In this document: in pieces, positions 52,567-60,003 of the stretch | How positions within the stretch are numbered: position 1 is the first letter of the stretch | Layout of the letters: the number at the start of each line of letters is the position of its first letter | From: Dyadobacter flavalbus | Lineage (GTDB): Bacteria > Bacteroidota > Bacteroidia > Cytophagales > Spirosomataceae | Direction of reading: 5' to 3' | NCBI RefSeq assembly: GCF_006149045.1 | Contig: NZ_VBSN01000049.1 | Coordinates: 1-64,000 of the forward strand | Length of the DNA stretch: 64,000 nt | Notes under the pieces: model-generated | The model's input: the letters and a program-made list of their open reading frames with translations, nothing else | Databases searched by the model: none | What the model was told of the DNA's origin: nothing | Program-made: the position numbers and the translations under genes

Positions 52567-55401
52567 ATGAAAAAAGTTTTACTGCCAAAGTCTCAGCTGA
52601 CGCTGCTGTTTGCATTGCTGTTGAGCATTTCAGCATTTGGCCAGAAAGGATTGATTACCGGAAGCATTATGGATGCGCAGAAATTGTCCCTTCCCGGTGC
52701 AACGCTGAAAATCACACCCGGCAACCAGTATACCATTTCGGATGTGCACGGCAAGTTCGAGTTCCTCAACGTGGCGCCCGGCACTTACAAACTGGAAGCT
52801 ACTTACATCGGCTATCAGAACTATTTTCAGGACATAACATTGGAGGCAGGCCAGAATGCTTCAGTAATTCTTGTGATGCAGGAAGGCGGTCTGGACATGA
52901 AAGAAGTGGTCGTACTGGGCGACAGGCTCAAAGGACAGGCGCGGGCACTTAACCAGCAGCGCAACAATGAAAACATCAGCAACATCATTTCATCGGATCA
53001 GGTCGGACGTTTTCCGGATGCCAACATTGGCGACGCGTTAAAGCGCGTTTCGGGCGTCACGATGCAGAATGATCAGGGCGAAGCAAGAAATATTATCATA
53101 CGCGGACTTGCACCGGAACTCAATTCCGTCACCATGAACGGTGACCGCATTCCGTCGGCAGAAGGCGATAACCGCCGAGTGCAAATGGACCTGATCCCGT
53201 CGGATATGATCTCGACGATTGAAGTCAACAAAACGCTTACGTCGGATATGGATGCGGATGCCATCGGCGGTTCGGTCAATCTGATCACGCGCTCGGCACC
53301 AAACGGCCAGCGTTTTTCAGGAACACTTTCCGGGGGCCTGAACCCGATCCGCGGCAAAGCGCTGTATACCGGCGGGTTTGTATATGCCAACCGTTTTGCG
53401 AAAAGTAAGATCGGAATGGTTCTGAGCGGATCGTACAACAACAACAATTACGGTTCCGACGATGTAGAAGCTTCCTGGGCCAAAGATGATTTCGGAAATG
53501 TTTATATCAATGAAAGCGATATCAGGAAATACGATGTCCAGAGGATCAGAAGAAGCCTGTCCGCAGCATTTGATTTCAAGCTGGGCAAGAACAGCACCAT
53601 AACGGCCAATGCGATGTACAACTGGCGCGACGACCGTGAAAACCGGTACCGCCTGCGGATTGACAATATTGAACCGGTATACAATGACGACAATCAGATT
53701 ACAGGTTTTGAGGGCCGCATTGGAAGACAGACCAAAGGCGGGATCGACAACAGCCGTAACAACGGTTCAAGACTGGAAGACCAGCGCGTACAGAATTATT
53801 CACTGAAAGGCGACCATTTGCTGGGCCCGAAAGTGGACCTGGACTGGAGTGTAAGCTATTCCACGGCGAGTGAAGACCGTCCGAACGAGCGTTATATCAA
53901 CTTCCGTGAAGGCGGAAATGCACTGATTTACAACGGCAACAGCCGCGCGCCGCTTTTTACAGCAACCGATTCGGACCCGCTTGCATTGGGACTTCAGGAA
54001 ATTTCCGAAAACCATGATTTTACCAAAGAAACCGAACTCGGAGCCAAAGTAAATGTGCGCTTTCCGTTTTCTGTAATCGAAGGCCGGAAAGGACGATTGA
54101 GACTGGGCGGCCGGCTGAGGCTGAAAACCAAAGACCGCGACAATATCTTCTACGAGTATTCACCTGTAAATGAAGATGAGATCAGTAACCTTGGAAGCAC
54201 CGGAACCGTAAACTGGGCCGGCAATAATTTCCAAGCCGGATCGCACCTGATTCCGGGTGTATTTGCCAGCAAAAGTTTTCTGGGCGGACTGAATCTTACG
54301 AATACTGCCCTTTTCGAGTCGGAAGCTGTGCCGAGTGAATACCTTGGCGTCAATTACCATGCAAATGAAAACATCGTGGCGGGTTACGTGCGCTGGGACC
54401 AGGATTTTACAGACAAACTGACGATGATCCTCGGTGCCAGACTGGAAAATACGGGCATTGATTATACCGGAAACGTCATTCTGGACGAAGAAGAACTGAC
54501 TGGACAGCGTAACGTCAAAAACAGTTACCTGAACGTAATGCCCAATCTTTCCTTCAAGTACAACGCAACTGAAAACTTTATCCTGAGAGCTGCGGCCACT
54601 ACGGCACTGGCGCGTCCCAATTACTATGCCCTCGCCCCTACCCTGAGCACCATTCCGGGCGACAAGGAAATCAGGGCGGGAAATCCGGACCTGAAAGCTA
54701 CTTATTCATGGAACTATGATTTCATGGCTGAAAACTATTTTGAATCGGTCGGTCTGATTTCAGGCGGGGTGTTTTATAAAAACCTGAAAAACTTCATCTA
54801 CACATACCGGAACCAGCAGTACACCACAGCCGACTTTGCAAATGATTTTCCGGGCAGCACGAACCCGGTTGCAGCCGGTGAACAATGGGATTTTTTCCAA
54901 TCGCGCAACGGTGAAAACGTGAACGTCTTCGGCTTTGAACTGGCATTTCAGCGTCAGCTGGATTTCCTTCCCGGCTTTTTGAAAAACTTCGGGATTTATG
55001 CCAATTATACCTTTACCAAATCTTTTGCCGACGGCGTTTACAATGAAGACGGCGAAGCCCGCACCAATGTGACGCTGCCGGGAACCGCGCCGCACATGTT
55101 CAATGCGTCCCTTTCGTGGGAAGACAAGCGTTTTACGGCGCGTGTTTCGGCCAACTATACCGCTGCTTACCTGGATGCACTGGGCGGAAGCGATTTTGAC
55201 GATATTTATTATGACAAACAGTTTTTTCTGGATGCAAACGCCGCATTTAAAATTACCAAAAACCTCCGGCTTTTTGCAGAAGCAAACAACCTGACAAACC
55301 AGCCGCTGCGTTATTACCAGAGCATTTCATCCAGAACCGTTCAGGCGGAATATTATCGTCCGAGATTTAACCTGGGCCTTAAATTTGACCTTACCAAATA
55401 G
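52567..55401 (+). CDS. TonB-dependent receptor, TIGR01782-like, phosphate-locus linked
   Basis: A 944-residue outer-membrane receptor. It has a signal peptide (LTLLFALLLSISAFGQ), a CarboxypepD_reg-like domain (GLITGSIMDAQKLSLPGATL, about 27-110), and a plug with the phrases ISSDQVGRFPDANIGDALKR, VSGVTMQNDQGEARNIIIRG, VTMNGDRIPSAEGDNRRVQM and DMDADAIGGSVNLITR. These mark the Caulobacter/Xanthomonas-type TonB receptor family, which often imports sugars or phosphorylated compounds. The barrel ends in FNLGLKFDLTK. A phytase follows after a hairpin. A Pho-like box lies upstream. Uptake of phytate or its breakdown products is a reasonable inference. Confidence 0.9.
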   Translation: MKKVLLPKSQLTLLFALLLSISAFGQKGLITGSIMDAQKLSLPGATLKITPGNQYTISDVHGKFEFLNVAPGTYKLEATYIGYQNYFQDITLEAGQNASVILVMQEGGLDMKEVVVLGDRLKGQARALNQQRNNENISNIISSDQVGRFPDANIGDALKRVSGVTMQNDQGEARNIIIRGLAPELNSVTMNGDRIPSAEGDNRRVQMDLIPSDMISTIEVNKTLTSDMDADAIGGSVNLITRSAPNGQRFSGTLSGGLNPIRGKALYTGGFVYANRFAKSKIGMVLSGSYNNNNYGSDDVEASWAKDDFGNVYINESDIRKYDVQRIRRSLSAAFDFKLGKNSTITANAMYNWRDDRENRYRLRIDNIEPVYNDDNQITGFEGRIGRQTKGGIDNSRNNGSRLEDQRVQNYSLKGDHLLGPKVDLDWSVSYSTASEDRPNERYINFREGGNALIYNGNSRAPLFTATDSDPLALGLQEISENHDFTKETELGAKVNVRFPFSVIEGRKGRLRLGGRLRLKTKDRDNIFYEYSPVNEDEISNLGSTGTVNWAGNNFQAGSHLIPGVFASKSFLGGLNLTNTALFESEAVPSEYLGVNYHANENIVAGYVRWDQDFTDKLTMILGARLENTGIDYTGNVILDEEELTGQRNVKNSYLNVMPNLSFKYNATENFILRAAATTALARPNYYALAPTLSTIPGDKEIRAGNPDLKATYSWNYDFMAENYFESVGLISGGVFYKNLKNFIYTYRNQQYTTADFANDFPGSTNPVAAGEQWDFFQSRNGENVNVFGFELAFQRQLDFLPGFLKNFGIYANYTFTKSFADGVYNEDGEARTNVTLPGTAPHMFNASLSWEDKRFTARVSANYTAAYLDALGGSDFDDIYYDKQFFLDANAAFKITKNLRLFAEANNLTNQPLRYYQSISSRTVQAEYYRPRFNLGLKFDLTK

Positions 55402-55433
55402 GTTCTCAAAAATTAATCAAAAGAAAACAGACC

Positions 55434-55459
55434 CGTCTGTCCGGAAAACCGGGCAGACG
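55434..55459 (+). terminator. Terminator-like hairpin between the TonB receptor and phytase genes
   Basis: CGTCTGTCCGG (55434-55444) pairs with CCGGGCAGACG (55449-55459), with one G-U wobble and an AAAA loop, followed by ATTTTTAG. It may reduce phytase expression relative to the receptor, or separate two units. Confidence 0.7.
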
Positions 55460-55485
55460 ATTTTTAGTATTTATCCCCAAAAAGC

Positions 55486-56556
55486 ATGCAGTCATTTTCA
55501 GTAAGTACAATCCTTTTTATTCTGGCATTAACCGCCTGCAACCGTCAGAACTCCGGAAAAACGGCCGATTCGAAACCGGCAGCAGACAGCACTGTTGTAC
55601 AGCCAGTGGTTATCACCGATTCCGTTGTACATGACACGGATGATCCTGCCATCTGGCTTAACCAGGCGAACCCTTCCGGAAGCCTCATCATCGGGACGGA
55701 CAAAGATCAGGATGGCGCATTGTATGTTTATGATATGAAAGGCAAAGTTCTGAATGACAAAGTGGTAAGAAACCTCAAACGACCCAATAACGTAGACATC
55801 GCATACGGACTCACGCTCGGCGGAAAGACCGTGGATATCGCCGTAGTAACAGAGCGGGAAGCCAACCGGATACGCATTTTTTCTTTGCCCGACATGAAAG
55901 CTGTTGACAATGGCGGCATTGAAGTTTTTAAAGGTGATTCCATGCAGGCACCGATGGGGATTTCGCTTTATACACGTCCGTCCGACAAGGCCATTTTCGC
56001 AATTGTAGGCCGCAAGACCGGCCCGGCCGACGGGTACCTCTGGCAATACCGCCTGCAGGACGACGGAACAGGAAATGTAAAAGGCACGGTTGTGCGCAAG
56101 TTTGGAAAATACAGCGGCAAAAAGGAAATAGAATCCATCGCCGTAGATAACGAACTGGGGTTTGTTTATTATTCCGACGAGCAAGTGGGCGTACGCAAGT
56201 ACCATGCCGATCCGGATAGTGCGGACAAACAGCTTGCACTGATTCCGAACAAAGGTTTTACAGAAGACAACGAAGGAATTTCCATTTACAAAACAGGACC
56301 GAAAACCGGATTTATCCTGATTTCAGATCAGGGTGCCGACCAGTTCCATATTTTCAGGCGCGAAGGGGAAGCGAATAATCCGAACATGCATCCGCTGGTG
56401 AAAATTGTAAAGGTAGCCGCCCATCAGAGTGACGGTTCCGAGGTCACCAGCACACCCATTCTGCCGCAGTTCCCGAAAGGCCTGTTCGTAGTGATGTCGG
56501 AAGGCAAGGTTTTTCATTATTACCGTTGGGAAGATATCATCGGCAATCACAAATAG
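55486..56556 (+). CDS. Beta-propeller phytase, lipoprotein
   Basis: A 356-residue phytase of the calcium-dependent six-bladed beta-propeller class. It begins with a lipoprotein signal (STILFILALTACNRQ, Cys18). Blade landmarks are VVHDTDDPAIWLNQANPSGS, IIGTDKDQDGALYVYD, RPNNVDIAYGL, IESIAVDNELGFVYYSDEQV, EDNEGISIYKTGPKTGFIL and VMSEGKVFHYYRW. The D-D-P-A-I-W and Asp/Glu clusters bind calcium and phytate. It would release phosphate from phytate at the cell surface. The neighbouring TonB receptor, Pho-like box and ppk1 support a phosphate-scavenging role. Confidence 0.93.
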   Translation: MQSFSVSTILFILALTACNRQNSGKTADSKPAADSTVVQPVVITDSVVHDTDDPAIWLNQANPSGSLIIGTDKDQDGALYVYDMKGKVLNDKVVRNLKRPNNVDIAYGLTLGGKTVDIAVVTEREANRIRIFSLPDMKAVDNGGIEVFKGDSMQAPMGISLYTRPSDKAIFAIVGRKTGPADGYLWQYRLQDDGTGNVKGTVVRKFGKYSGKKEIESIAVDNELGFVYYSDEQVGVRKYHADPDSADKQLALIPNKGFTEDNEGISIYKTGPKTGFILISDQGADQFHIFRREGEANNPNMHPLVKIVKVAAHQSDGSEVTSTPILPQFPKGLFVVMSEGKVFHYYRWEDIIGNHK

Positions 56557-56724
56557 CACTTACTTTTTCGGGAGTATTTACGTGCTAACAACTTTCCGGA
56601 AATAAAATACGGCTATTTATTCCTGACAATGAGCGCCTTGCAAATGATAATATAAGTAATGCAGAATCATACCCTATCTTTACGGATACGATAAACTAAA
56701 ATTATTAACATCATAAAGAAGGTT

Positions 56725-56928
56725 ATGAAAAAAAGTGAAAAGCAGCTGGCAGCCAATATCGCCAGTGCAGTACATATCAAGCTCGATCTGACAGGCGAAC
56801 AGTCGGAAAAAGTAGAAAAGGCAATCAAAAAATCGGCTAAAAAACTCGCCAAGAAGCTTCTGAAGATTGCTTCGGATGAAAATAACAGCCAGGAAAAGGA
56901 TCAAGAGGATTCAGACGATAACGGATAA
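56725..56928 (+). CDS. Small lysine-rich protein (67 aa)
   Basis: A 67-residue highly charged protein with 14 lysines. Residues 24-50 form a probable amphipathic helix (EQSEKVEKAIKKSAKKLAKK then LLKIASDE), and the tail is acidic (EKDQEDSDDNG). A purine-rich AAGAAGG lies six bases before the ATG. The basic helix plus acidic tail resembles small histone-like or polyphosphate/nucleic-acid binding proteins, but no family is recognised. The frame on the other strand (hydrophobic) is a shadow. Confidence 0.55.
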   Translation: MKKSEKQLAANIASAVHIKLDLTGEQSEKVEKAIKKSAKKLAKKLLKIASDENNSQEKDQEDSDDNG

Positions 56929-57014
56929 TCCGAATCAATACTGACGATCATTTTTAATGCCGGCTTAAAGCCTGCATTCGGCCAAAGCATATTTTCCCTC
57001 GATACCAAAAGTGA

Positions 57015-57083
57015 CATCCCGGTTTCTTTTCTGAAACACCTGCCAGAAAAAGGTTTTCAGGAAAAAGGCCGGGATGCTTTTTT
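57015..57083 (+). terminator. Extended terminator hairpin
   Basis: CATCCCGG (57015-57022) pairs with CCGGGATG (57069-57076), reinforced by inner TTCTGAAA/TTTCAGGA-like arms, and is followed by CTTTTTTAAA. It lies 86 bp behind the lysine-rich protein gene. The rest of the 347-bp spacer to 57275 shows nothing else. Confidence 0.65.
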
Positions 57084-57275
57084 AAAGACTAATTCGTTTT
57101 GTAGCATTCATTCTGAAACTTTGGTTTTCATTTTATAAACGCCTTCGGAAATCCGGGAAGTACTTTCGAAACCGCTGCAATTTTGCAGTTTCCTGTATTC
57201 GGCAAAAACTGTCCTGAAACATAACCGGACATGATTTTCTCCAACCTGAAACTGACTGCAGGAAGCCGTTTCGCT

Positions 57276-57536
57276 TCAGTAAGGTTTTTCGTTCATGCAG
57301 AACGCCGGAACTTCTTCGATGAGTACCTCTTTTCTGGCTTTGATCAGTCTTACGACGGAGTTGAATTTAAGAAGGTCAGACGCTTCGAATATCAGGATGC
57401 CGGCTACATTCTTGCCTTTACTGATAAAGTCAAGATGCTGAATCCGGACACCGTTCACAGATTCAACCAGCGAAGTAATATTATACAGGTTGAAGGTTTT
57501 AGGGTAAGTCAGCTTCAATTGGTAAGTATTGTTCAT
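57276..57536 (-). CDS. Hypothetical small protein, ACT-like fold, possible Rrf2 target
   Basis: An 86-residue protein with an apparent beta-alpha-beta-beta-alpha-beta order (YQLKLTYPKTFNLYNITSLV, GVRIQHLDFISKGKNVAG, ILIFEASDLLKFNSVVRLIK, EVLIEEV). This resembles ferredoxin-like/ACT domains that bind small effectors. It is not a recognised family. The plus-strand frame at 57231-57551 over the same bases looks like a shadow, because this strand has the better codon pattern and a promoter. A 17-bp dyad at 57572-57588 upstream matches one in front of the TauE gene. Confidence 0.55.
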   Translation of the reverse strand: MNNTYQLKLTYPKTFNLYNITSLVESVNGVRIQHLDFISKGKNVAGILIFEASDLLKFNSVVRLIKARKEVLIEEVPAFCMNEKPY

Positions 57537-57571
57537 GACAATTCTATTTAAGCCATTATACTTCGTTAAAC

Positions 57572-57588
57572 TCTACCAAATTTATAGA
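57572..57588 (-). promoter_or_regulatory. Candidate Rrf2 operator 1
   Basis: TCTACCAAATTTATAGA is a 17-bp near-palindrome located 36 bp upstream of the small protein start. On the transcribed (minus) strand it contains TAAATTTG, a TAnnTTTG minus-7 box, so a bound protein would block the promoter. It is nearly identical to the site at 58690. Confidence 0.5.
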
Positions 57589-57753
57589 GTATACAAATGT
57601 AAGCATCGATAGAATGATATAAAAGCGCATGAAGTCATTGGCTGCTATATAAACCGAAAAGTTGCAGAACGTACCACCAAAACCGGAATGCGGATCAAAC
57701 CGGCGCGGAAACCGGCTGCATGAATGTAATTTCAAATCAGCGGATCTGAGGTC

Positions 57754-58641
57754 TTAAATAACGCCCGTGCTTTGAAGGATAGTCCGTAAACTCAGACCAA
57801 TGACCAGAATTCCGATACTGAGCATCAATGCCTTGCGGTTGATTTTTCCAACCAGAAGTGCTCCAAACGGGGCAGCAATCACGCCGCCGATGATGAGGCC
57901 CAGAACGACCTGCCAGCTGTTGATTCCGTTGAAGATCAGAAAGGTAACGCCGCTCGAAAATGTAATAATGAATTCGGCAGCGTTGACGGAGCCAATGGTG
58001 TAGCGCGGATCACGGCCCTGGCCCAGCAGTGTGGAAGTGACGATCGGCCCCCAGCCTCCGCCGCCCACAGAATCAAGAAATCCGCCTGCGGCCGCCAGGA
58101 TGCCTATGCGTCTGGTTTTATTCTTGACCAGTTTTTTCTGAACGGCCTTTCTGATGATTACAATGCCGAGAACAAGCATATAAAAGGCAATATAAGGTTT
58201 GATCACATTTCCGTCAATGACATCGGAAAGCAGATAGGCACCGGTAACCGAACCCGCCACGCCGGCAATCAGTAAACTTTTGAATAACTTTTTATTGATG
58301 TTTCTGAATTTGAAATGGGAAATCGCGGAAGCGCCTGTCGTAAACATTTCAGCCACATGAACGCTTGTGCTGCTGACCGCCGGGGAAATGCCCATACCCA
58401 GCAGAAAAGAGGTGGAAGTAATGCCGTATGCCATTCCCAAAGCCCCGTCAACAAGCTGCGCCGCCAGCCCGACCAGCAGGTACAAAGCAAAGTCACTGTC
58501 CAGAAAAGACCTGACCGATTCATTGTCAGTCAGAAAGGCACTATTGAAAAACAGGATACCAAAAGTGATTAAAAGAAGCCCGGCAGGTACTATATACCAT
58601 AATTTTGAAACGGGCCTGAGCGAAAGGACTTTTGAAAACAT
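57754..58641 (-). CDS. TauE/SafE family sulfite exporter-like membrane protein
   Basis: A 295-residue inner-membrane protein with about eight transmembrane helices. The TauE/SafE features are GALGMAYGITSTSFLLGMGI, PAVSSTSVHVAEMFTTGASA, a mirrored second half with GGFLDSVGGGGWGPIVTSTL, and GVIAAPFGALLVGKINRK near the end. The family exports sulfite, sulfonates or related anions. It is encoded next to an Rrf2 regulator on the same strand, with a dyad 49 bp upstream of the start, consistent with control by cysteine/sulfur status. Confidence 0.9.
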   Translation of the reverse strand: MFSKVLSLRPVSKLWYIVPAGLLLITFGILFFNSAFLTDNESVRSFLDSDFALYLLVGLAAQLVDGALGMAYGITSTSFLLGMGISPAVSSTSVHVAEMFTTGASAISHFKFRNINKKLFKSLLIAGVAGSVTGAYLLSDVIDGNVIKPYIAFYMLVLGIVIIRKAVQKKLVKNKTRRIGILAAAGGFLDSVGGGGWGPIVTSTLLGQGRDPRYTIGSVNAAEFIITFSSGVTFLIFNGINSWQVVLGLIIGGVIAAPFGALLVGKINRKALMLSIGILVIGLSLRTILQSTGVI

Positions 58642-58689
58642 GAGTTCTGTATGGCAGATTGTACGTACAAAAGTAACAAAACTATTTAA

Positions 58690-58706
58690 TCTACAAATTT
58701 TATAGA
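58690..58706 (-). promoter_or_regulatory. Candidate Rrf2 operator 2
   Basis: TCTACAAATTTTATAGA is a 17-bp near-palindrome (TCTA...TAGA) between the Rrf2 stop and the TauE start. It differs from operator 1 (57572) at only two positions, and the same polarity faces the downstream gene. Confidence 0.5.
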
Positions 58707-58808
58707 CTTGCTAGTTGACACAATTTGCTCGTAAACACGTTTTTTATGCAGGCTTCCGGAAAGTACAACACGACTTTCAGAAAGTAAACAGGACCAGAAA
58801 AACAGAAC

Positions 58809-59264
58809 TTAACTTACGCTGCTGCTGTCCATGTTCATTCTGGATTCACTCTCCGCTTTCAGCACGTCTGCCAGCGTCGTATTATCAAGAACGGCCAGGT
58901 TTGCATCCCGCCATTTTGCCAGTACGCTTCTCAGGCTGCAAGTTTCCTCCTCTTTGCAATCATCGCATTTGCCGTAAAAAAACATGGACACGCATAGTGC
59001 CGGTGCAATGGGCCCGTCGATGATCCTCAGCACTTTTGAAAAACTTACTTCTTCGGGCGGAATGCGCAGCATGTATCCACCGCCCTTTCCTTTCTGGCTT
59101 TGCAATACTCCGTTGTTCCTCAAATCCAGCAGGATAGCTTCCAGAAACTTTTTAGGAATTCTTTCCTGCATGGCAATTTCAGAAATAAGAACCGGTCCCT
59201 TTGCGTATCTTTCTGCCAATACTTTCAGGGCTTTCAATGCGTATTTTGCTTTTTTCGATATCAT
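58809..59264 (-). CDS. Rrf2 family transcriptional regulator with cysteine cluster
   Basis: A 151-residue Rrf2 repressor. The winged helix-turn-helix reads SKKAKYALKALKVLAERYAK, ISEIAMQERIPKKFLEAILL and GVLQSQKGKGGGYMLRIPPE. Past the dimerisation helix come four cysteines, LCVSMFFYGKCDDCKEEETC, which could hold an iron-sulfur cluster as in IscR/NsrR or act as a redox/sulfur sensor as in CymR-like proteins. Its neighbours (TauE exporter and shared operator-like dyads) suggest sulfur control. Its own start lies only four bases behind a TATATTTG promoter box, so the transcript may be leaderless. Confidence 0.93.
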   Translation of the reverse strand: MISKKAKYALKALKVLAERYAKGPVLISEIAMQERIPKKFLEAILLDLRNNGVLQSQKGKGGGYMLRIPPEEVSFSKVLRIIDGPIAPALCVSMFFYGKCDDCKEEETCSLRSVLAKWRDANLAVLDNTTLADVLKAESESRMNMDSSSVS

Positions 59265-59280
59265 ATATCAAATATATAGG
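59264..59280 (-). promoter_or_regulatory. Promoter box and possible autoregulatory dyad at the Rrf2 start
   Basis: On the minus strand CCTATATATTTGATATATG contains TATATTTG, an exact TAnnTTTG minus-7 box, ending four bases before the A of the start codon. TATAT-CAAA-TATATA is palindromic and overlaps it, resembling the operator motif TATA..ATTTGATA.A. Confidence 0.4.
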
Positions 59281-59435
59281 AATTTTAAATTGCTTCATGT
59301 ACATATCCTGATGCATTTCCGCCTGCATGCACGCCGCTCCCGGCCGGCCTGTTTCCTCGTGTGCCGCTGCCCTGCTTCCTTGCCTGCGTTCCTGCAGGAA
59401 ACCGGATTACAGCCAAGATCATTCCGCCTTATTAT

Positions 59436-59452
59436 TATACTAATTTGATAGA
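59436..59452 (+). promoter_or_regulatory. Candidate Rrf2 operator 3
   Basis: TATACTAATTTGATAGA, followed by CTTTA, shares TAC-n-AATTT-n-ATAGACTT with operator 2 and lies 64 bp upstream of the zinc-ribbon gene on the plus strand. It is about 170 bp away from the Rrf2 start, so the zinc-ribbon gene is the likelier target. Confidence 0.42.
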
Positions 59453-59516
59453 CTTTATATTCTTTATTCCAAAATGTTCGTAATTTCAGGCCTGAGTACT
59501 TATAGAAATCAGGCGT

Positions 59517-59939
59517 ATGCTTTCAAATGATGTTTTAGAAATTTACAGGAACGAACAACTGGCGGCTGAAGCATTTAAGGAATACCGGTTAAAAAAAGGA
59601 GTAATCTGTAAAAAATGCGGAAGCAGCCACCATTACTGGTTATCGCCAAAACGGCAGTTCCAATGCAAAAGCTGTAAGTTCCGGACCACCCTGCAAAGCG
59701 GAACATTACTGGAAGGCAGCAAGTTACCGGTTTCGTATTTTTTCATTGCATTGTATTTGCTGAAAAGCAGCGACAATAACCTGACGGTTGCCCATCTGCA
59801 GCAGCAAACCGGCCATAAATACAGCGAGCCTTTGTACGATTTTCTCAGGAAGATAAAAGGCCAGCTGAAAACCGGGGAACAGAACGAGCTACTTGCTGCT
59901 TTTTCGGAAGCAGCCGGCAAAATACGCCTGATGCCATGA
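59517..59939 (+). CDS. Stand-alone IS1595-type zinc-ribbon protein without nuclease domain
   Basis: A 140-residue protein matching only the N-terminal part of IS1595-family transposases. It has a four-cysteine zinc ribbon (C-K-K-C-G at about 32-36 and C-K-S-C-K at about 51-55, then FRTTLQSGTLLEGSKLPVSY) and the helical segment FFIALYLLKSSDNNLTVAHL then QQQTGHKYSEPLYDFLRKI. The DDE nuclease domain that should follow is absent: the frame ends after a short tail (SEAAGKIRLMP). No inverted repeats are seen around it. It is either a degraded transposase or a domesticated DNA-binding protein. A motif shared with the TauE promoter lies upstream. Confidence 0.75.
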   Translation: MLSNDVLEIYRNEQLAAEAFKEYRLKKGVICKKCGSSHHYWLSPKRQFQCKSCKFRTTLQSGTLLEGSKLPVSYFFIALYLLKSSDNNLTVAHLQQQTGHKYSEPLYDFLRKIKGQLKTGEQNELLAAFSEAAGKIRLMP

Positions 59940-60003
59940 CAACCCTGCATTCCAATCCTATGACAACCGCTTTTACACCATGGCTCCAACCGGTTCGGAA
60001 TCT

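Noticed and set aside
57231..57551. 106-codon plus-strand frame opposite the ACT-like small protein
   Set aside because: The minus-strand frame has a more regular fold pattern and an upstream promoter-like dyad; the plus-strand product looks random.
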